Origin: Paraburkholderia oxyphila NBRC 105797
GTDB lineage: Bacteria; Pseudomonadota; Gammaproteobacteria; Burkholderiales; Burkholderiaceae
DNA length: 64,000 bases
Direction of reading: 5' to 3'
NCBI RefSeq assembly: GCF_000685075.1
Contig: NZ_BAYD01000003.1
Coordinates: 1 to 64,000, forward strand
Below the pieces are notes generated by a model. The model had not been told where the DNA came from. It made no database searches and worked only from the letters and a program-made list of their open reading frames with translations. This document shows positions 18,014 to 27,163 of this stretch, piece after piece; position 1 is the stretch's first letter, and each line of letters begins with the position of its first letter. A program made the translations under genes and the position numbers.

Positions 18014-18637
18014 ATGCCCGGAACACCCGACATGCCCGGACACGACCCCGCGAGCCTGCCCGCCGCGCCGATACGGTTCGAGCGCCGCTTCGAGCTCGCG
18101 GACGAAGCCGCCACCGATGCGTTCGGCGCGCGCTTTGCGCACGCGCTCGAGGGCCTGCGCACGCAAGAATCCGGCCAGAGCGCCGGCGCTGCGCAAAAAA
18201 ATCCAGTCAGCGAATCTGCCGCCTCCAGCGTTGTGCCATTCAACGGCCTGCACGTGCAGCTGTTCGGCGACCTGGGCGCGGGCAAGACTTCGCTCGTGCG
18301 CGCCTCGCTGCGCGCGCTCGGCCACGCCGGCCGCGTACGCAGCCCGACATATACGCTCGTCGAGCCTTACACGGTGAGCACGGCGAGTGGGGAACTCCAG
18401 CTCTATCACTTCGATCTCTATCGTTTCAGCGACCCGGCCGAATGGGCCGACGCCGGCTTTCGCGAATATTTCGCACAAGGAGCAGTGTGTCTCGTCGAAT
18501 GGCCGCAACGCGCGGGCGGCCTGCTCGGCGTACCCGATCTCGTGTTCCAGCTCGAACCGGGACGGGACGGTGAAGGCCGCGTGCTCACCGCGTACGCATA
18601 CAGCGCATCAGGAAAGGCATGTCTAGAAAGATGTTAA
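18014..18637 (+). CDS. tsaE: tRNA threonylcarbamoyladenosine biosynthesis ATPase TsaE
   Basis: P-loop ATPase that drives the TsaB-TsaD-TsaE cycle making t6A37 in ANN-decoding tRNAs. Walker A is GDLGAGKTS (residues 85-93), followed by RVRSPTYTLVEPY and LYHFDLYRF, both family signatures, and VCLVEWPQRAG. The 207-residue length exceeds the usual 150-160 because of a N-terminal tail and a Ser/Gln/Ala-rich insert at about residues 51-75. It overlaps the start of the amidase gene by 19 bp, so the pair is co-transcribed. Confidence 0.92.
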   Translation: MPGTPDMPGHDPASLPAAPIRFERRFELADEAATDAFGARFAHALEGLRTQESGQSAGAAQKNPVSESAASSVVPFNGLHVQLFGDLGAGKTSLVRASLRALGHAGRVRSPTYTLVEPYTVSTASGELQLYHFDLYRFSDPAEWADAGFREYFAQGAVCLVEWPQRAGGLLGVPDLVFQLEPGRDGEGRVLTAYAYSASGKACLERC

Positions 18638-20202
18638 TCAAACCGTTCCGCTCGATCGAATCCGCGGCCACCGCCACGCACAACTGGCGGCGCCGGCAGA
18701 TTCTGAAGGCGGGCGCCTCCACGCTGGTGCTCGGCCTCTCGGTCACGGCACCGCGCCTCGCATGGGCGACCTCGGTGATCGGCGTGCGTGTGTGGCCCGC
18801 GCGCGACTACACGCGCGTGACCATCGAATCGGATCAGCCGCTCTCGAACACGCAGCAATTGCTGCAGGGTCCCGACCGGCTCGTCGTCGACTTGAGCGGC
18901 CTCGACCTTGACGACGCGCTCAAGAATCTCGTCTCCAAGATCACGCCGAACGATCCGCAGATCCAGGCCGTGCGCGTGGGCCAGTATCAGCCGAACGTGG
19001 TGCGCATGGTGTTCGACCTCAAGGGCGCGGTGAAGCCCCAGGTCTTCACGCTGCAGCCGGTGGGCTCGTACAAGTACCGGCTCGTGTTCGACCTCTATCC
19101 CGCGGTCGCGCCCGATCCGCTCATGGACCTGCTCGCGCAGACCGAGCGCAAGCAACAGCAACTCGACGCGCGCGCGGCGATGCACGATAGCGCGCCGCCT
19201 GCGCCGCCCTCCACGCTCGCGGGCCCCAACAACGCACCGGCGCACGACAACAGCGACGCCTTCTTCGAGCGCTATGCGCAGAACGACGCGGGCGCGGCCA
19301 CACCTGGCGCGTCGGCAGCGCCCTCGGTGCCGCGCCCAACGCCGCTGGTGCCGCCCGCAACGATCCTGCCGCGTCCGAAGCCGGCGCCGAAGCCGCCTGT
19401 CATCGCCCAAAGCAACAGCGGCGACGACAGCAGTGACCAGGCCGACGACAACTACGGCTTCACCACGCCCAAGACCAGCAAGGGCGGCACCACGCGCCTG
19501 CTGACGGTGGCGATCGATCCGGGTCACGGTGGCGAGGATCCCGGCGCGATCGGCAGCGCGGGCACGTACGAGAAGCACATCGCGCTCGACATCGCGAAGA
19601 AGCTGCGCGCGAAGATCGACGCGCAGCCCAACATGCGCTCGATGATGACGCGCGACGCCGACTTCTTCGTACCGCTGAACGTGCGCGTGCAAAAGGCGCG
19701 CCGCGTGGGCGCCGACCTCTTCGTGTCGATCCACGCCGATGCATTCACCACGCCGGCCGCGCGCGGCTCGTCGGTGTTCGCGCTTTCGGAGCACGGCGCA
19801 TCGAGCGCGGCCGCGCGCTGGATGGCGACCAAGGAGAACTCGTCGGACCAGATCGGCGGCATCAACGTGAAGACGGCGGACGCTTCCGTGAACCGGGCGC
19901 TGTTCGACATGTCGACCACGGCGCAGATCCGCGACTCGCTGCGCTACGGCGGCTTCGTGCTCAACGAGGTCGGCGAGATCAACAAGCTGCACAAGGGCTC
20001 GGTCGAGCAGGCGGGCTTCGCGGTGCTCAAGGCGCCCGACATTCCGTCGATCCTCGTAGAGACGGCCTTCATCAGCAACCCCGAGGAAGAGCAGAAGCTC
20101 AACGACGACGCCTATCGCGACAAGATGGCGAACGCCATCCTCAAGGGCATCAAGCGCTACTTCGCGGCGAATCCGCCGCTCGCGAAGAGCCGCATGACGT
20201 AA
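18619..20202 (+). CDS. amiC: N-acetylmuramoyl-L-alanine amidase, Tat-exported (AmiC type)
   Basis: A 527-residue periplasmic zinc amidase that cleaves septal peptidoglycan during cell separation. The N-terminus has a twin-arginine signal (WRRRQILKAGAS then a hydrophobic stretch ending near AWA). An AMIN domain (about residues 50-160) targets the septum, followed by a Pro/Ala/Ser-rich linker, then the Amidase_3 domain with zinc ligands in DPGHGGEDPGAIG, TYEKH and SIHADAF and the catalytic Glu in LVETAFISN. ATG 18619 has AGGAAAGG upstream and overlaps tsaE. Family knowledge suggests activation by an EnvC/NlpD-type LytM protein, not encoded here. Confidence 0.95.
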   Translation: MSRKMLIKPFRSIESAATATHNWRRRQILKAGASTLVLGLSVTAPRLAWATSVIGVRVWPARDYTRVTIESDQPLSNTQQLLQGPDRLVVDLSGLDLDDALKNLVSKITPNDPQIQAVRVGQYQPNVVRMVFDLKGAVKPQVFTLQPVGSYKYRLVFDLYPAVAPDPLMDLLAQTERKQQQLDARAAMHDSAPPAPPSTLAGPNNAPAHDNSDAFFERYAQNDAGAATPGASAAPSVPRPTPLVPPATILPRPKPAPKPPVIAQSNSGDDSSDQADDNYGFTTPKTSKGGTTRLLTVAIDPGHGGEDPGAIGSAGTYEKHIALDIAKKLRAKIDAQPNMRSMMTRDADFFVPLNVRVQKARRVGADLFVSIHADAFTTPAARGSSVFALSEHGASSAAARWMATKENSSDQIGGINVKTADASVNRALFDMSTTAQIRDSLRYGGFVLNEVGEINKLHKGSVEQAGFAVLKAPDIPSILVETAFISNPEEEQKLNDDAYRDKMANAILKGIKRYFAANPPLAKSRMT

Positions 20203-20208
20203 TGATGA

Positions 20209-20239
20209 AAGCGGCGCGCGGTGTCAACGCGCGCCGCTT
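20209..20239 (+). terminator. Hairpin after amiC
   Basis: Perfect 12 bp stem AAGCGGCGCGCG/CGCGCGCCGCTT with seven-base loop, starting six bases after the amiC stop. It is followed by CCC rather than a T-run, so termination strength is uncertain. The remaining sequence to 20493 shows no other feature. Confidence 0.45.
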
Positions 20240-20493
20240 CCCACCTGGCCCCTTCCTCATTCACGCCGTCAATCGCCGATGCCTTCTGGCGCACCGGCAA
20301 ATCCCCGCATCACCACTGCTTTCAAACGACTTTCCGCATAAGTGCACTGCCGATCGCACCCCGTGATGCGACGTTACCCAGCGCACATAGTGGCCGGTGG
20401 TCTGCTGCTAGATTGGCCGTGCCGAACGGGTGCCTCGGGTCGCGCGCGGAATCGGGCTGAATTTTGCAGGTTTGGTCGATGAGGGGGTTCACG

Positions 20494-22053
20494 ATGAAAC
20501 TCAATCAATACAGATATCTGCTGCTGCTTCTGGCGCTCATCACCTTTGTTGGTATGGCGCGCTATGTGATGCCGTTTCCAGCCGACTTTGAAGATAGCTA
20601 CATCATGGACCGCTACGCCCAGAATGGCGTCGATGGTTTTCTCTATGAGTGGAACCAGCATTCGGCGCCGGTGCAGGGCACCACGGGTCTGGCATGGGTC
20701 ACCCTCATTACCGCGGTCGCGCGCCTGACGAAAGGCAACGTTGTCTCCGTCAACTCTTATTCCGGCCTGATTTTTGCCATTCTGACGCTGGTGACGGTCT
20801 ATGCAGCCGCTGTCCGCAGTTTGAAGCCCGGTAACCGGTGGGTTGCAGTTTGTGCCCTGATTCCCATTATCAGCTGCCCCTTCTTTCTGAGAGCTTCAGG
20901 CAACGGGCTCGAGACATCGATTACGGTTTTCTTCGTCGCGCTTTCCGTTTATTTCTTGCACTATTGCCGCGGCTCACTGAAAGAATCGTTGCTGCTGGGA
21001 TTGTTCTCAGGATTTACTTTTCTGGTTAGACCGGATCTACCGCTCTTCCCTGTTTCGCTCTACCTCTCGCAACTCGTGTTGCTGGACGCCAACAGAACGG
21101 AGCGTGCAAAAAGCGGTCTTGCACTGCTTGGCGGCGTCCTTGCCGCCAGTCTCATCTCACTCTTGCTCGCCAAGGTCTCGACCGGCACCGCCTTGCCCCT
21201 CTCGGCCAGTCTGAAACTCGCGCTGAGCGATCTGCTGCTGGGGCGCCTGCCCGCGCAAGCCTACATCCATCTCTTCGGCGATCAGCTGAAATTTTTCGGC
21301 GATTTGCTCCCACTGGTCTTCCTCGCCATCTTCTCCATTACGCTGACCGGCTTGCGCAGCTCCAGAAAGTATCTGCCGATCTATGTCGCGTGCGCGGTCT
21401 ATTTTGCGTATCTGTTCACCGTCCTGCCGATCATGGACATCGGCTTCCGATTCAAATTGCCATTGCAGATCGGCATGGCGTTCGCTGTGATTCACTTCTT
21501 CGATGCCACCGAACAATCCGGCCTGCTCGAGGGTCGACGCCACCTCCTGATCATCATGGTCACGATCCTGGTGGCACTCGGCAATAGCGCCAATCTCTTT
21601 TCGGAAAAGAAGGACGTCGTGTTTCTGCGAGCCGACCACACCGATTTCCAGCAGATGGGCGAAGCGCTCGGAAAAATCGACGGCATCATCATTGCCTCTC
21701 CGGAGGCGGGCAAACTCGCCGCCGCTTCGGGGAAGAAATTCCTGGATACGGTCGGACTGAACGACGTCTTTATTGCTCAACACAAAAAGAGCCCGGACTA
21801 TCCCGCGCTGCTCTTGAACTATCTGAAAACCGATTTCGGCATGCCCGATGTCTACATCCGAAAGACGCAGACACCGGACCCGCGCTATACATTCCTCGAG
21901 ATCCTTCCGGACTTCAATAAACTCTACGCATGCAACAATGCGGATAATGCCGAGCGTACCGGCAAGGTGGTTTGCCTGTACAGGTTCGGAAGTCATTTGA
22001 AAGAAATAGCGTCGAGCCTCGCGCCGTTCGACGTCCAGATCGAATTGCCATGA
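20494..22053 (+). CDS. Polytopic membrane protein, GT-C glycosyltransferase-like
   Basis: A 519-residue protein with roughly ten predicted membrane helices followed by a soluble C-terminal domain of about 150 residues. The first periplasmic loop has ADFEDSYIMDRYAQNG, an acidic motif in the position where GT-C enzymes place catalytic acids, and a later ASGNGLETSITVFF segment resembles related polyprenyl-phosphate sugar transferases. ATG 20494 is preceded by AGGGGG; two further upstream starts (20464, 20479) are less well placed. The gene is visibly A+T-richer than its neighbours (about 55 % G+C in the lines sampled) and uses different codons, suggesting transfer. Donor and acceptor are unknown. 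Confidence 0.6.
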   Translation: MKLNQYRYLLLLLALITFVGMARYVMPFPADFEDSYIMDRYAQNGVDGFLYEWNQHSAPVQGTTGLAWVTLITAVARLTKGNVVSVNSYSGLIFAILTLVTVYAAAVRSLKPGNRWVAVCALIPIISCPFFLRASGNGLETSITVFFVALSVYFLHYCRGSLKESLLLGLFSGFTFLVRPDLPLFPVSLYLSQLVLLDANRTERAKSGLALLGGVLAASLISLLLAKVSTGTALPLSASLKLALSDLLLGRLPAQAYIHLFGDQLKFFGDLLPLVFLAIFSITLTGLRSSRKYLPIYVACAVYFAYLFTVLPIMDIGFRFKLPLQIGMAFAVIHFFDATEQSGLLEGRRHLLIIMVTILVALGNSANLFSEKKDVVFLRADHTDFQQMGEALGKIDGIIIASPEAGKLAAASGKKFLDTVGLNDVFIAQHKKSPDYPALLLNYLKTDFGMPDVYIRKTQTPDPRYTFLEILPDFNKLYACNNADNAERTGKVVCLYRFGSHLKEIASSLAPFDVQIELP

Positions 22054-22079
22054 GCTTCTGAAAGAGCCCTTCTTCGATA

Positions 22080-22113
22080 CGCCGCGTGCCTGCAAAAAGG
22101 TACGCGGCGTTTT
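22080..22113 (+). terminator. Terminator of the GT-C-like gene
   Basis: CGCCGCGTGCC/GGTACGCGGCG stem (22080-22109) with a TGCAAAAA loop and TTTT at the 3' side, 27 bp after the stop codon. Confidence 0.65.
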
Positions 22114-22147
22114 CACATCCGCAGCGGGCAATCGTGTGCCGCCCCGC

Positions 22148-23062
22148 TCAGGAGCGCACCGAGCCTGTCGACGCGAGCCGCGCCCTCGCCCAGCCGCCAA
22201 ACACGTTCACGGCCAACCCCGCCATCACGAGCGCGGCGCCGCCGATCTGCGCGGCGGAGAGGCGCTCGCCGAGCAGCAGCGCGGCCGCGGCAAGCCCGAC
22301 GATCGGCACGAGCAGCGAGAACGGCGCGACCTGGCTGGCCGGATACTTCGAGAGCAGCCGGCTCCAGAGGCTGTAGCCGAGCAAGGTGGCCACGAACGCG
22401 AGATAGACGATCGCGCCGATCGAATCGACGCCGATGCCCGCCAACGCCGCCTCGATGCGCTGCGGTCCCTCCATGAAGTACGAGAGCACGAGGAACGGCA
22501 GCGGCGGAATCAGGCTCGCCCACACCACGAGCCCGACGAGATCCACCTGGCCCACCTTCTTCGTGACGATGTTGCCGAGCGCCCACATGCAGGCCGCGCA
22601 CAAGGTGAGCACGAAGCCGGCGGCGGTCATCGTCTGGGCCCCCGCACCCGCGGCCGCGGACGACTGCAGCCCGATCACCGCGAGCCCGGCCGCCGCGACC
22701 AGCAGGCCGATCACGTTCTGCGCGCGAAAGCGCTCGCCGAGGAAGACCGCCGCGAACACGAGCGTGAAGAAGGCCTGCGCCTGCAGCACGACCGAGGCGA
22801 GCCCGGCGGGCATGCCCACATACATGGCGGTGAAGAGGAATACGAACTGCCCGAACGAGATCGTCGCGCCGTAAGCGAGCAGCCAGCGCAGCGGCAATTT
22901 CGGGCGCTTCACGAACAACACCGCTGGAAACGCCGCCAGCAGAAAGCGCAGCGCGCCGAGCAGAAGCGGCGGCACGCCGTGCAGTCCCACCTTGATCACC
23001 ACGAAATTCACGCCCCACGCCAGCACGACCACGAGCGCAAGCAGCAAGTCCTTCGGCGACAT
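22148..23062 (-). CDS. EamA-family (DMT) transporter
   Basis: A 304-residue inner-membrane protein made of two EamA repeats, ten predicted helices. Diagnostic pieces are LAWGVNFVVIKVGLHGVPP at the N-terminus, ALRFLLAAFPAVLF, and the second repeat with MWALGNIVTKKVG and GERLSAAQIGGAALVMAGL. It is closest in feel to the O-acetylserine/cysteine exporter EamA of E. coli (YdeD), but the substrate is inferred only. ATG 23062 follows GGAGCTGGAG. Divergent from the pirin gene. Confidence 0.85.
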   Translation of the reverse strand: MSPKDLLLALVVVLAWGVNFVVIKVGLHGVPPLLLGALRFLLAAFPAVLFVKRPKLPLRWLLAYGATISFGQFVFLFTAMYVGMPAGLASVVLQAQAFFTLVFAAVFLGERFRAQNVIGLLVAAAGLAVIGLQSSAAAGAGAQTMTAAGFVLTLCAACMWALGNIVTKKVGQVDLVGLVVWASLIPPLPFLVLSYFMEGPQRIEAALAGIGVDSIGAIVYLAFVATLLGYSLWSRLLSKYPASQVAPFSLLVPIVGLAAAALLLGERLSAAQIGGAALVMAGLAVNVFGGWARARLASTGSVRS

Positions 23063-23304
23063 CTCCAGCTCCGTTGATTGTTCTGTCGAATACACGAGTT
23101 TACCGGCGAGCGCGCGCTCGCGCTTGCAACGCCGCCACCGCGCCGCGCCCTCTTTCAGCGCCTGCTTCGCTGGCGGCGCGCGGGCGAGGCCGGCGTTAGA
23201 ATGAGCGCCTGCTCGCGCGCACGCAGCGCGCGCTCGCGCCAAGCGCCGTCATGCGTGCCGGCGCGCGCATAGCGTGTACCGTCCGACTCATCAAGGAAGC
23301 ATCC

Positions 23305-24189
23305 ATGTCCTCATCGATCAAAGCGGTCCTCAAGCCTCATCAGCGCGACATCGGCAATCTCTATGTGCGCCGCGTGCTGCCCGCGATGGCCGCGCGCCTC
23401 GTCGGCCCGTTCATCTTCTTCGACCACATGGGGCCGGCCACGCTCGAACCGGGCTCAGGCGTCGACGTGCGGCCGCATCCGCATATTGGACTCGCCACCG
23501 TCACGTATCTCTTCGACGGCGCGCTCATGCATCGCGACAGCATCGGCTCGGCCCAGGAGATCGTCCCCGGCGACGTCAACTGGATGACGGCGGGACGCGG
23601 CATCGTCCACTCCGAGCGCACGCCCGACGCAGCACGCAAGACCGGCCTCACCATGCATGGCATCCAGACCTGGGTCGCGCTGCCGCTCGAGCACGAAGAC
23701 ACCGAGCCGTCGTTCTTCCATCATCCGGCCGCCACGCTGCCGGCTATCGAGCGCAACGGCGTCTCGATGCGCGTGATCGCGGGCACGGCGTTCGGCGCGA
23801 CCTCGCCTGTCGCGACCTTCTCGGGCACGCTCTACGTGGCCGCCGAGTTCGCGCCCGGCAGCGCCATCGCGCTCGACGCGGAGCATGAGGAGCGCGGCGT
23901 CTATCTCGTCGAGGGCGATCTCAGCATCGACGGCACGCCGCTCGAGCAATACACCATGGCCGTGCTGACGCCCAACGAAACCGTCACGCTCGCGAGCACG
24001 AACGGGGCGCGTGTGATGCTGCTCGGAGGCGAGAAGCTCGAGGGCGAGCGCTTCATCGAATGGAACTTCGTCGCCAGCTCGCGCGAGAAGATCGAAGCCG
24101 CCAAGGCCGCCTGGACGCGCCAGGAAATGGGGCACGTCCCCGGCGAAACCGAATGGATTCCGCTGCCCGAGAAGAAGCCGCAGCATTGA
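23305..24189 (+). CDS. Pirin-family protein
   Basis: A 294-residue bicupin. The N-terminal cupin holds the metal-binding His residues in FFDHMGP and RPHPHIGLATVTYLFDGA plus the HSERTP segment, all as in pirins such as YhhW with quercetinase activity. The C-terminal cupin and the tail RFIEWNFVASSREKIEAAK are typical. ATG 23305 has AAGGAAG upstream. Its physiological substrate cannot be told from sequence. It precedes cnoX by 56 bp on the same strand, so co-transcription is possible. Confidence 0.9.
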   Translation: MSSSIKAVLKPHQRDIGNLYVRRVLPAMAARLVGPFIFFDHMGPATLEPGSGVDVRPHPHIGLATVTYLFDGALMHRDSIGSAQEIVPGDVNWMTAGRGIVHSERTPDAARKTGLTMHGIQTWVALPLEHEDTEPSFFHHPAATLPAIERNGVSMRVIAGTAFGATSPVATFSGTLYVAAEFAPGSAIALDAEHEERGVYLVEGDLSIDGTPLEQYTMAVLTPNETVTLASTNGARVMLLGGEKLEGERFIEWNFVASSREKIEAAKAAWTRQEMGHVPGETEWIPLPEKKPQH

Positions 24190-24245
24190 AGCGCGCCGAT
24201 TCGCCCTCATCTTCATGTGTAACGGATTTTCCCAACGAGGACGTA

Positions 24246-25094
24246 ATGGATACCACCCTGGCCACTTTTGAAAAGGACGTGATCGAGGCGTCGGCGCTCG
24301 CGCCGGTGCTCGTCGACTTCTGGGCGCCGTGGTGCGGCCCGTGCAAGTCGCTCGGGCCGATGCTCGAAAAGCTCGAAGCCGAGTACGCGGGTAAATGGAA
24401 GCTCGTGAAGGTCAATGTCGACGAGAACCAGGAGCTCGCCGCGCACTTCCAGGTGCGCAGCATTCCGCACGTGGTGGCCTTCGTCGACCAGCGGCCGGTG
24501 GACCAGTTCATCGGCGTGCTGTCCGAAGGTCAGCTGCGCGAGTTTCTCGACCGCCTGATTCCCGACTCCGCACAAGCCGCGCGCGAGGCCGCCCAGGAAG
24601 CGCTCGCCGAAGGCCGCCGCGACGACGCCTATGAGGCGCTGCAAGCCGCGCTCGCCTACGACCCCGGCTTCGACGAGGCGCGCATGGATCTGATCGAGCT
24701 GCTGCTCGCCGACAACCGCGCCGACGATGCGCACAAGGAAGTCGAGCTGCTCTCGCCGAAGACCACCCAGGGCATCGACCCGCGCTTTAACGCGCTCAAG
24801 ACCCGCCTCGACGCGCTCGACGCTGCCGCCGACCTGCCCCCCACCGACGCGCTCGAAGCCCAGGTGAGCGCGCACCCCGAAGATCTCGAAGCGCGTTTCG
24901 ATCTCGCGAGCGCGCTGATCGCGCGGCGCAAGTACGCGGCTGCGCTCGAGCACCTGCTCGAGATCGTCAAGCGCGACCGCACGTTCCGCGACGACATCGG
25001 CCGCAAGACCATGCTCTCGGTGTTCGATCTCGCGGCGCATCAGCCGCAACTCGTGAGTGAATGGCGGCGCAAGCTGAGCGCCACGCTGAACTGA
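24246..25094 (+). CDS. cnoX: Thioredoxin-TPR co-chaperone (CnoX/YbbN family)
   Basis: A 282-residue protein with an N-terminal thioredoxin fold (residues 1-110) and a C-terminal TPR-like region. The active site is FWAPWCGPCKS with Cys30 and Cys33, so unlike E. coli CnoX, which lacks a working CXXC, this protein should retain oxidoreductase activity. The family protects clients from oxidative aggregation and hands them to GroEL or DnaK. ATG 24246 follows GAGGACG. A strong terminator follows at 25119-25150. Confidence 0.9.
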   Translation: MDTTLATFEKDVIEASALAPVLVDFWAPWCGPCKSLGPMLEKLEAEYAGKWKLVKVNVDENQELAAHFQVRSIPHVVAFVDQRPVDQFIGVLSEGQLREFLDRLIPDSAQAAREAAQEALAEGRRDDAYEALQAALAYDPGFDEARMDLIELLLADNRADDAHKEVELLSPKTTQGIDPRFNALKTRLDALDAAADLPPTDALEAQVSAHPEDLEARFDLASALIARRKYAAALEHLLEIVKRDRTFRDDIGRKTMLSVFDLAAHQPQLVSEWRRKLSATLN

Positions 25095-25118
25095 GTACGA
25101 CGCGCCTGGTGCTCAAAC

Positions 25119-25150
25119 AAAAACGCACGGTCATGACCGTGCGTTTTTTT
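25119..25150. terminator. Terminator between cnoX and tcdA
   Basis: Perfect 11 bp stem ACGCACGGTCA/TGACCGTGCGT (25123-25144) preceded by AAAA and followed by TTTTTT, able to act on both convergent transcripts. Confidence 0.8.
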
Positions 25151-25214
25151 CACCCGCGTTCTTTTGCATGCGCGCGGCCGCAGCCGGCTCGCGCACAACT
25201 GACTATGGGCACCT

Positions 25215-26096
25215 TCAACCCGCCGCGCTCCGATGCGCAAGCGCGCGCAGCACATACGCCGCGGCGGCAAAGCCAAAGCTCGCCGTCACGCACACGCTCG
25301 AGCCGAAACCCGCGCAATTCAAGCCCACCGGCCCGTGGTGACCGGGCGAGGTGCTCACGTGCTCGGCCTCGCTGTCGATATCGCAAACGGCGACCTCCGG
25401 GTAAATGAGCGGCTCGTCGGAATACACGGCGCTCACCTTGAAACGCGCCTTGGGGCCGCGCGGGAAGCCGTGGTGCTTGCGCAATTGCCCGCGCACCTTC
25501 GAAAGCAGCGGGTCCTGAATGGTGAGCGCGAGATCGTCGATGCGAATGCGCGTGGGGTCGAGCTGGCCGCCCGCGCCGCCCACGGTGATGAGCGGCACGC
25601 GATGCTCGACGCACCAGGCGATCAGCGCGGTCTTGGTGCGCACGCTGTCGATGGCGTCCACCACGTAGTCGAAGCCGCCGCCGAGCAACGCATCGAAATT
25701 CGACGGCTCGACGAAATCCTCGACGAGCCGCACGTCGCAGGCCGGATCGATGAGCTTGATGCGCTCGGCCATCGCCTCGACCTTCGGCTTGCCGTAGTTG
25801 CCGTCGAGCGCGTGGATCTGGCGGTTGGTATTGCTCTCCGCGACGTTGTCGAGGTCGATGAGCGTGAGCGTGCCGATCGCGCTGCGCGCGAGCGCCTCCG
25901 CGACCCACGAGCCCACCCCGCCAATGCCGATCACGGCGACATGCGCCCGCGCGAAAGCCTCGAGCGCGGGTGCGCCATAAAGCCGCGCCACGCCGCCAAA
26001 GCGGCGCGCCCGGTCGGCAACATCGGCCGCGGCGGGCGCGGTAAGATCGGCGAGGCCGGTGGAACCGGCAGCAGTGGAAAGCGGTGTACTGGACAT
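25215..26096 (-). CDS. tcdA: tRNA cyclic N6-threonylcarbamoyladenosine(37) synthase TcdA
   Basis: E1-like ATP-dependent dehydratase that converts t6A37 to its cyclic form ct6A. The 293-residue protein has VIGIGGVGSWVAEALARS (nucleotide-binding), LIDLDNVAESNTNRQ, and VDAIDSVRTKTALIAWC typical of TcdA/CsdL, with the C-terminal GGAGGQLDPTR and YSDE segments. ATG 26096 is the first good start. Together with tsaE in this window it covers two steps of the same tRNA modification pathway, though the two genes are 7 kb apart. Confidence 0.92.
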   Translation of the reverse strand: MSSTPLSTAAGSTGLADLTAPAAADVADRARRFGGVARLYGAPALEAFARAHVAVIGIGGVGSWVAEALARSAIGTLTLIDLDNVAESNTNRQIHALDGNYGKPKVEAMAERIKLIDPACDVRLVEDFVEPSNFDALLGGGFDYVVDAIDSVRTKTALIAWCVEHRVPLITVGGAGGQLDPTRIRIDDLALTIQDPLLSKVRGQLRKHHGFPRGPKARFKVSAVYSDEPLIYPEVAVCDIDSEAEHVSTSPGHHGPVGLNCAGFGSSVCVTASFGFAAAAYVLRALAHRSAAG

Positions 26097-26287
26097 GACG
26101 ATAGCGGATCGAAAGCGGACCGATCGCGCACTGTCACGGTCCTTGAGAACGCATATTTTGCCTGATCGCGACCAAACGGGCTGCCCCCCGGCCGATCAAG
26201 GCGCGGGCGCTGCGCCCCCGTCGCGTTGCCGCTGCCTTCGCCGCTGTCTTCGATATACTAGTCCGCATTGAAGCGTCTGCATAAAAA

Positions 26288-26923
26288 ATGACCTCGCTCG
26301 CCGACCTCCGCAAGAACTACTCGCTCGGTTCGCTCGACGCCTCCGACGTCGACCCTGACCCGATCCGCCAATTCCAGACCTGGTTCAGCCAGGCGCTCGA
26401 CGCCAGGCTGCCCGAGCCGAACGCGATGACCGTCGCGACCGTCGACGCAGAGGGCCGCCCCGCCGCGCGCATCCTGCTGATCAAGGGCGTGGACGAACGC
26501 GGCTTCGTGTTCTTCACCAACTACGACAGCCGCAAGGGCCGCGAGCTCACCGCCAATCCGCACGCGGCGCTGCTCTTTCACTGGATCGAGCTCGAGCGCC
26601 AGGTGCGCATCGAAGGCCGGGTCGAAAAGACCAGCGACGCGGAAAGCGACGCGTATTTCCAGTCGCGCCCGCTCGGTTCGCGCATCGGCGCGTGGGCCTC
26701 GGAACAAAGCGCCGTGATCGGCAGTCGCGCCGAGCTCGAAGCGCGCGAGCGCGAAATCAGCGCGCAGTACGGCGAGCATCCGCCGCGGCCGCCGCACTGG
26801 GGCGGCTACCGGCTCGTGCCGGACGCCATCGAGTTCTGGCAAGGGCGTCCGTCGCGGCTGCACGACCGCATCCGCTATACGCGGGACGGCGCCGCATGGC
26901 GTATCGAACGCCTCGCCCCCTGA
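26288..26923 (+). CDS. pdxH: Pyridoxamine/pyridoxine 5'-phosphate oxidase
   Basis: FMN-dependent enzyme forming pyridoxal 5'-phosphate. The 211-residue protein shows [40 protein letters not shown] (FMN contacts), [15 protein letters not shown] and the C-terminal [16 protein letters not shown] and LHDRIRY, all diagnostic. A TATACT -10-like box lies at 26254-26259. The product supplies PLP for enzymes such as KynU encoded later in the window. Confidence 0.95.
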   Translation: MTSLADLRKNYSLGSLDASDVDPDPIRQFQTWFSQALDARLPEPNAMTVATVDAEGRPAARILLIKGVDERGFVFFTNYDSRKGRELTANPHAALLFHWIELERQVRIEGRVEKTSDAESDAYFQSRPLGSRIGAWASEQSAVIGSRAELEAREREISAQYGEHPPRPPHWGGYRLVPDAIEFWQGRPSRLHDRIRYTRDGAAWRIERLAP

Positions 26924-27163
26924 TCCAGCGCGACTTCCCGAAGCTTCGCAGAGTTCCACCGCATCACCCCGTAGTCGCTTCACCCCGCATCACGCGTGCG
27001 CCGCAGTTCACCGCGGCGCCGTGCCAGTCAGTTTTGCCTCGTAGCACGCATTGCAGTTCGCTTTTGTCTTTGGGCTTGAACCGTTCATCGGAACACAACC
27101 ATCCCGCAGGGGACCGGAGTCAGCAGGCAAGCACTCACTCCGGATCGGCACGGAGAGAAACGC

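Noticed and set aside
14892..18377. Very long plus-strand open frame (over 1100 codons) opposite ybaK, xerD, ogt and queG
   Set aside because: It is an antisense shadow of G+C-rich coding DNA: Arg/Ala/His-rich composition, no domain, and the opposite strand encodes four recognisable proteins.
23078..23272. Short plus-strand frame upstream of the pirin gene
   Set aside because: Arg/Ala-rich, no ribosome-binding site, and inside the divergent promoter region of the EamA and pirin genes.
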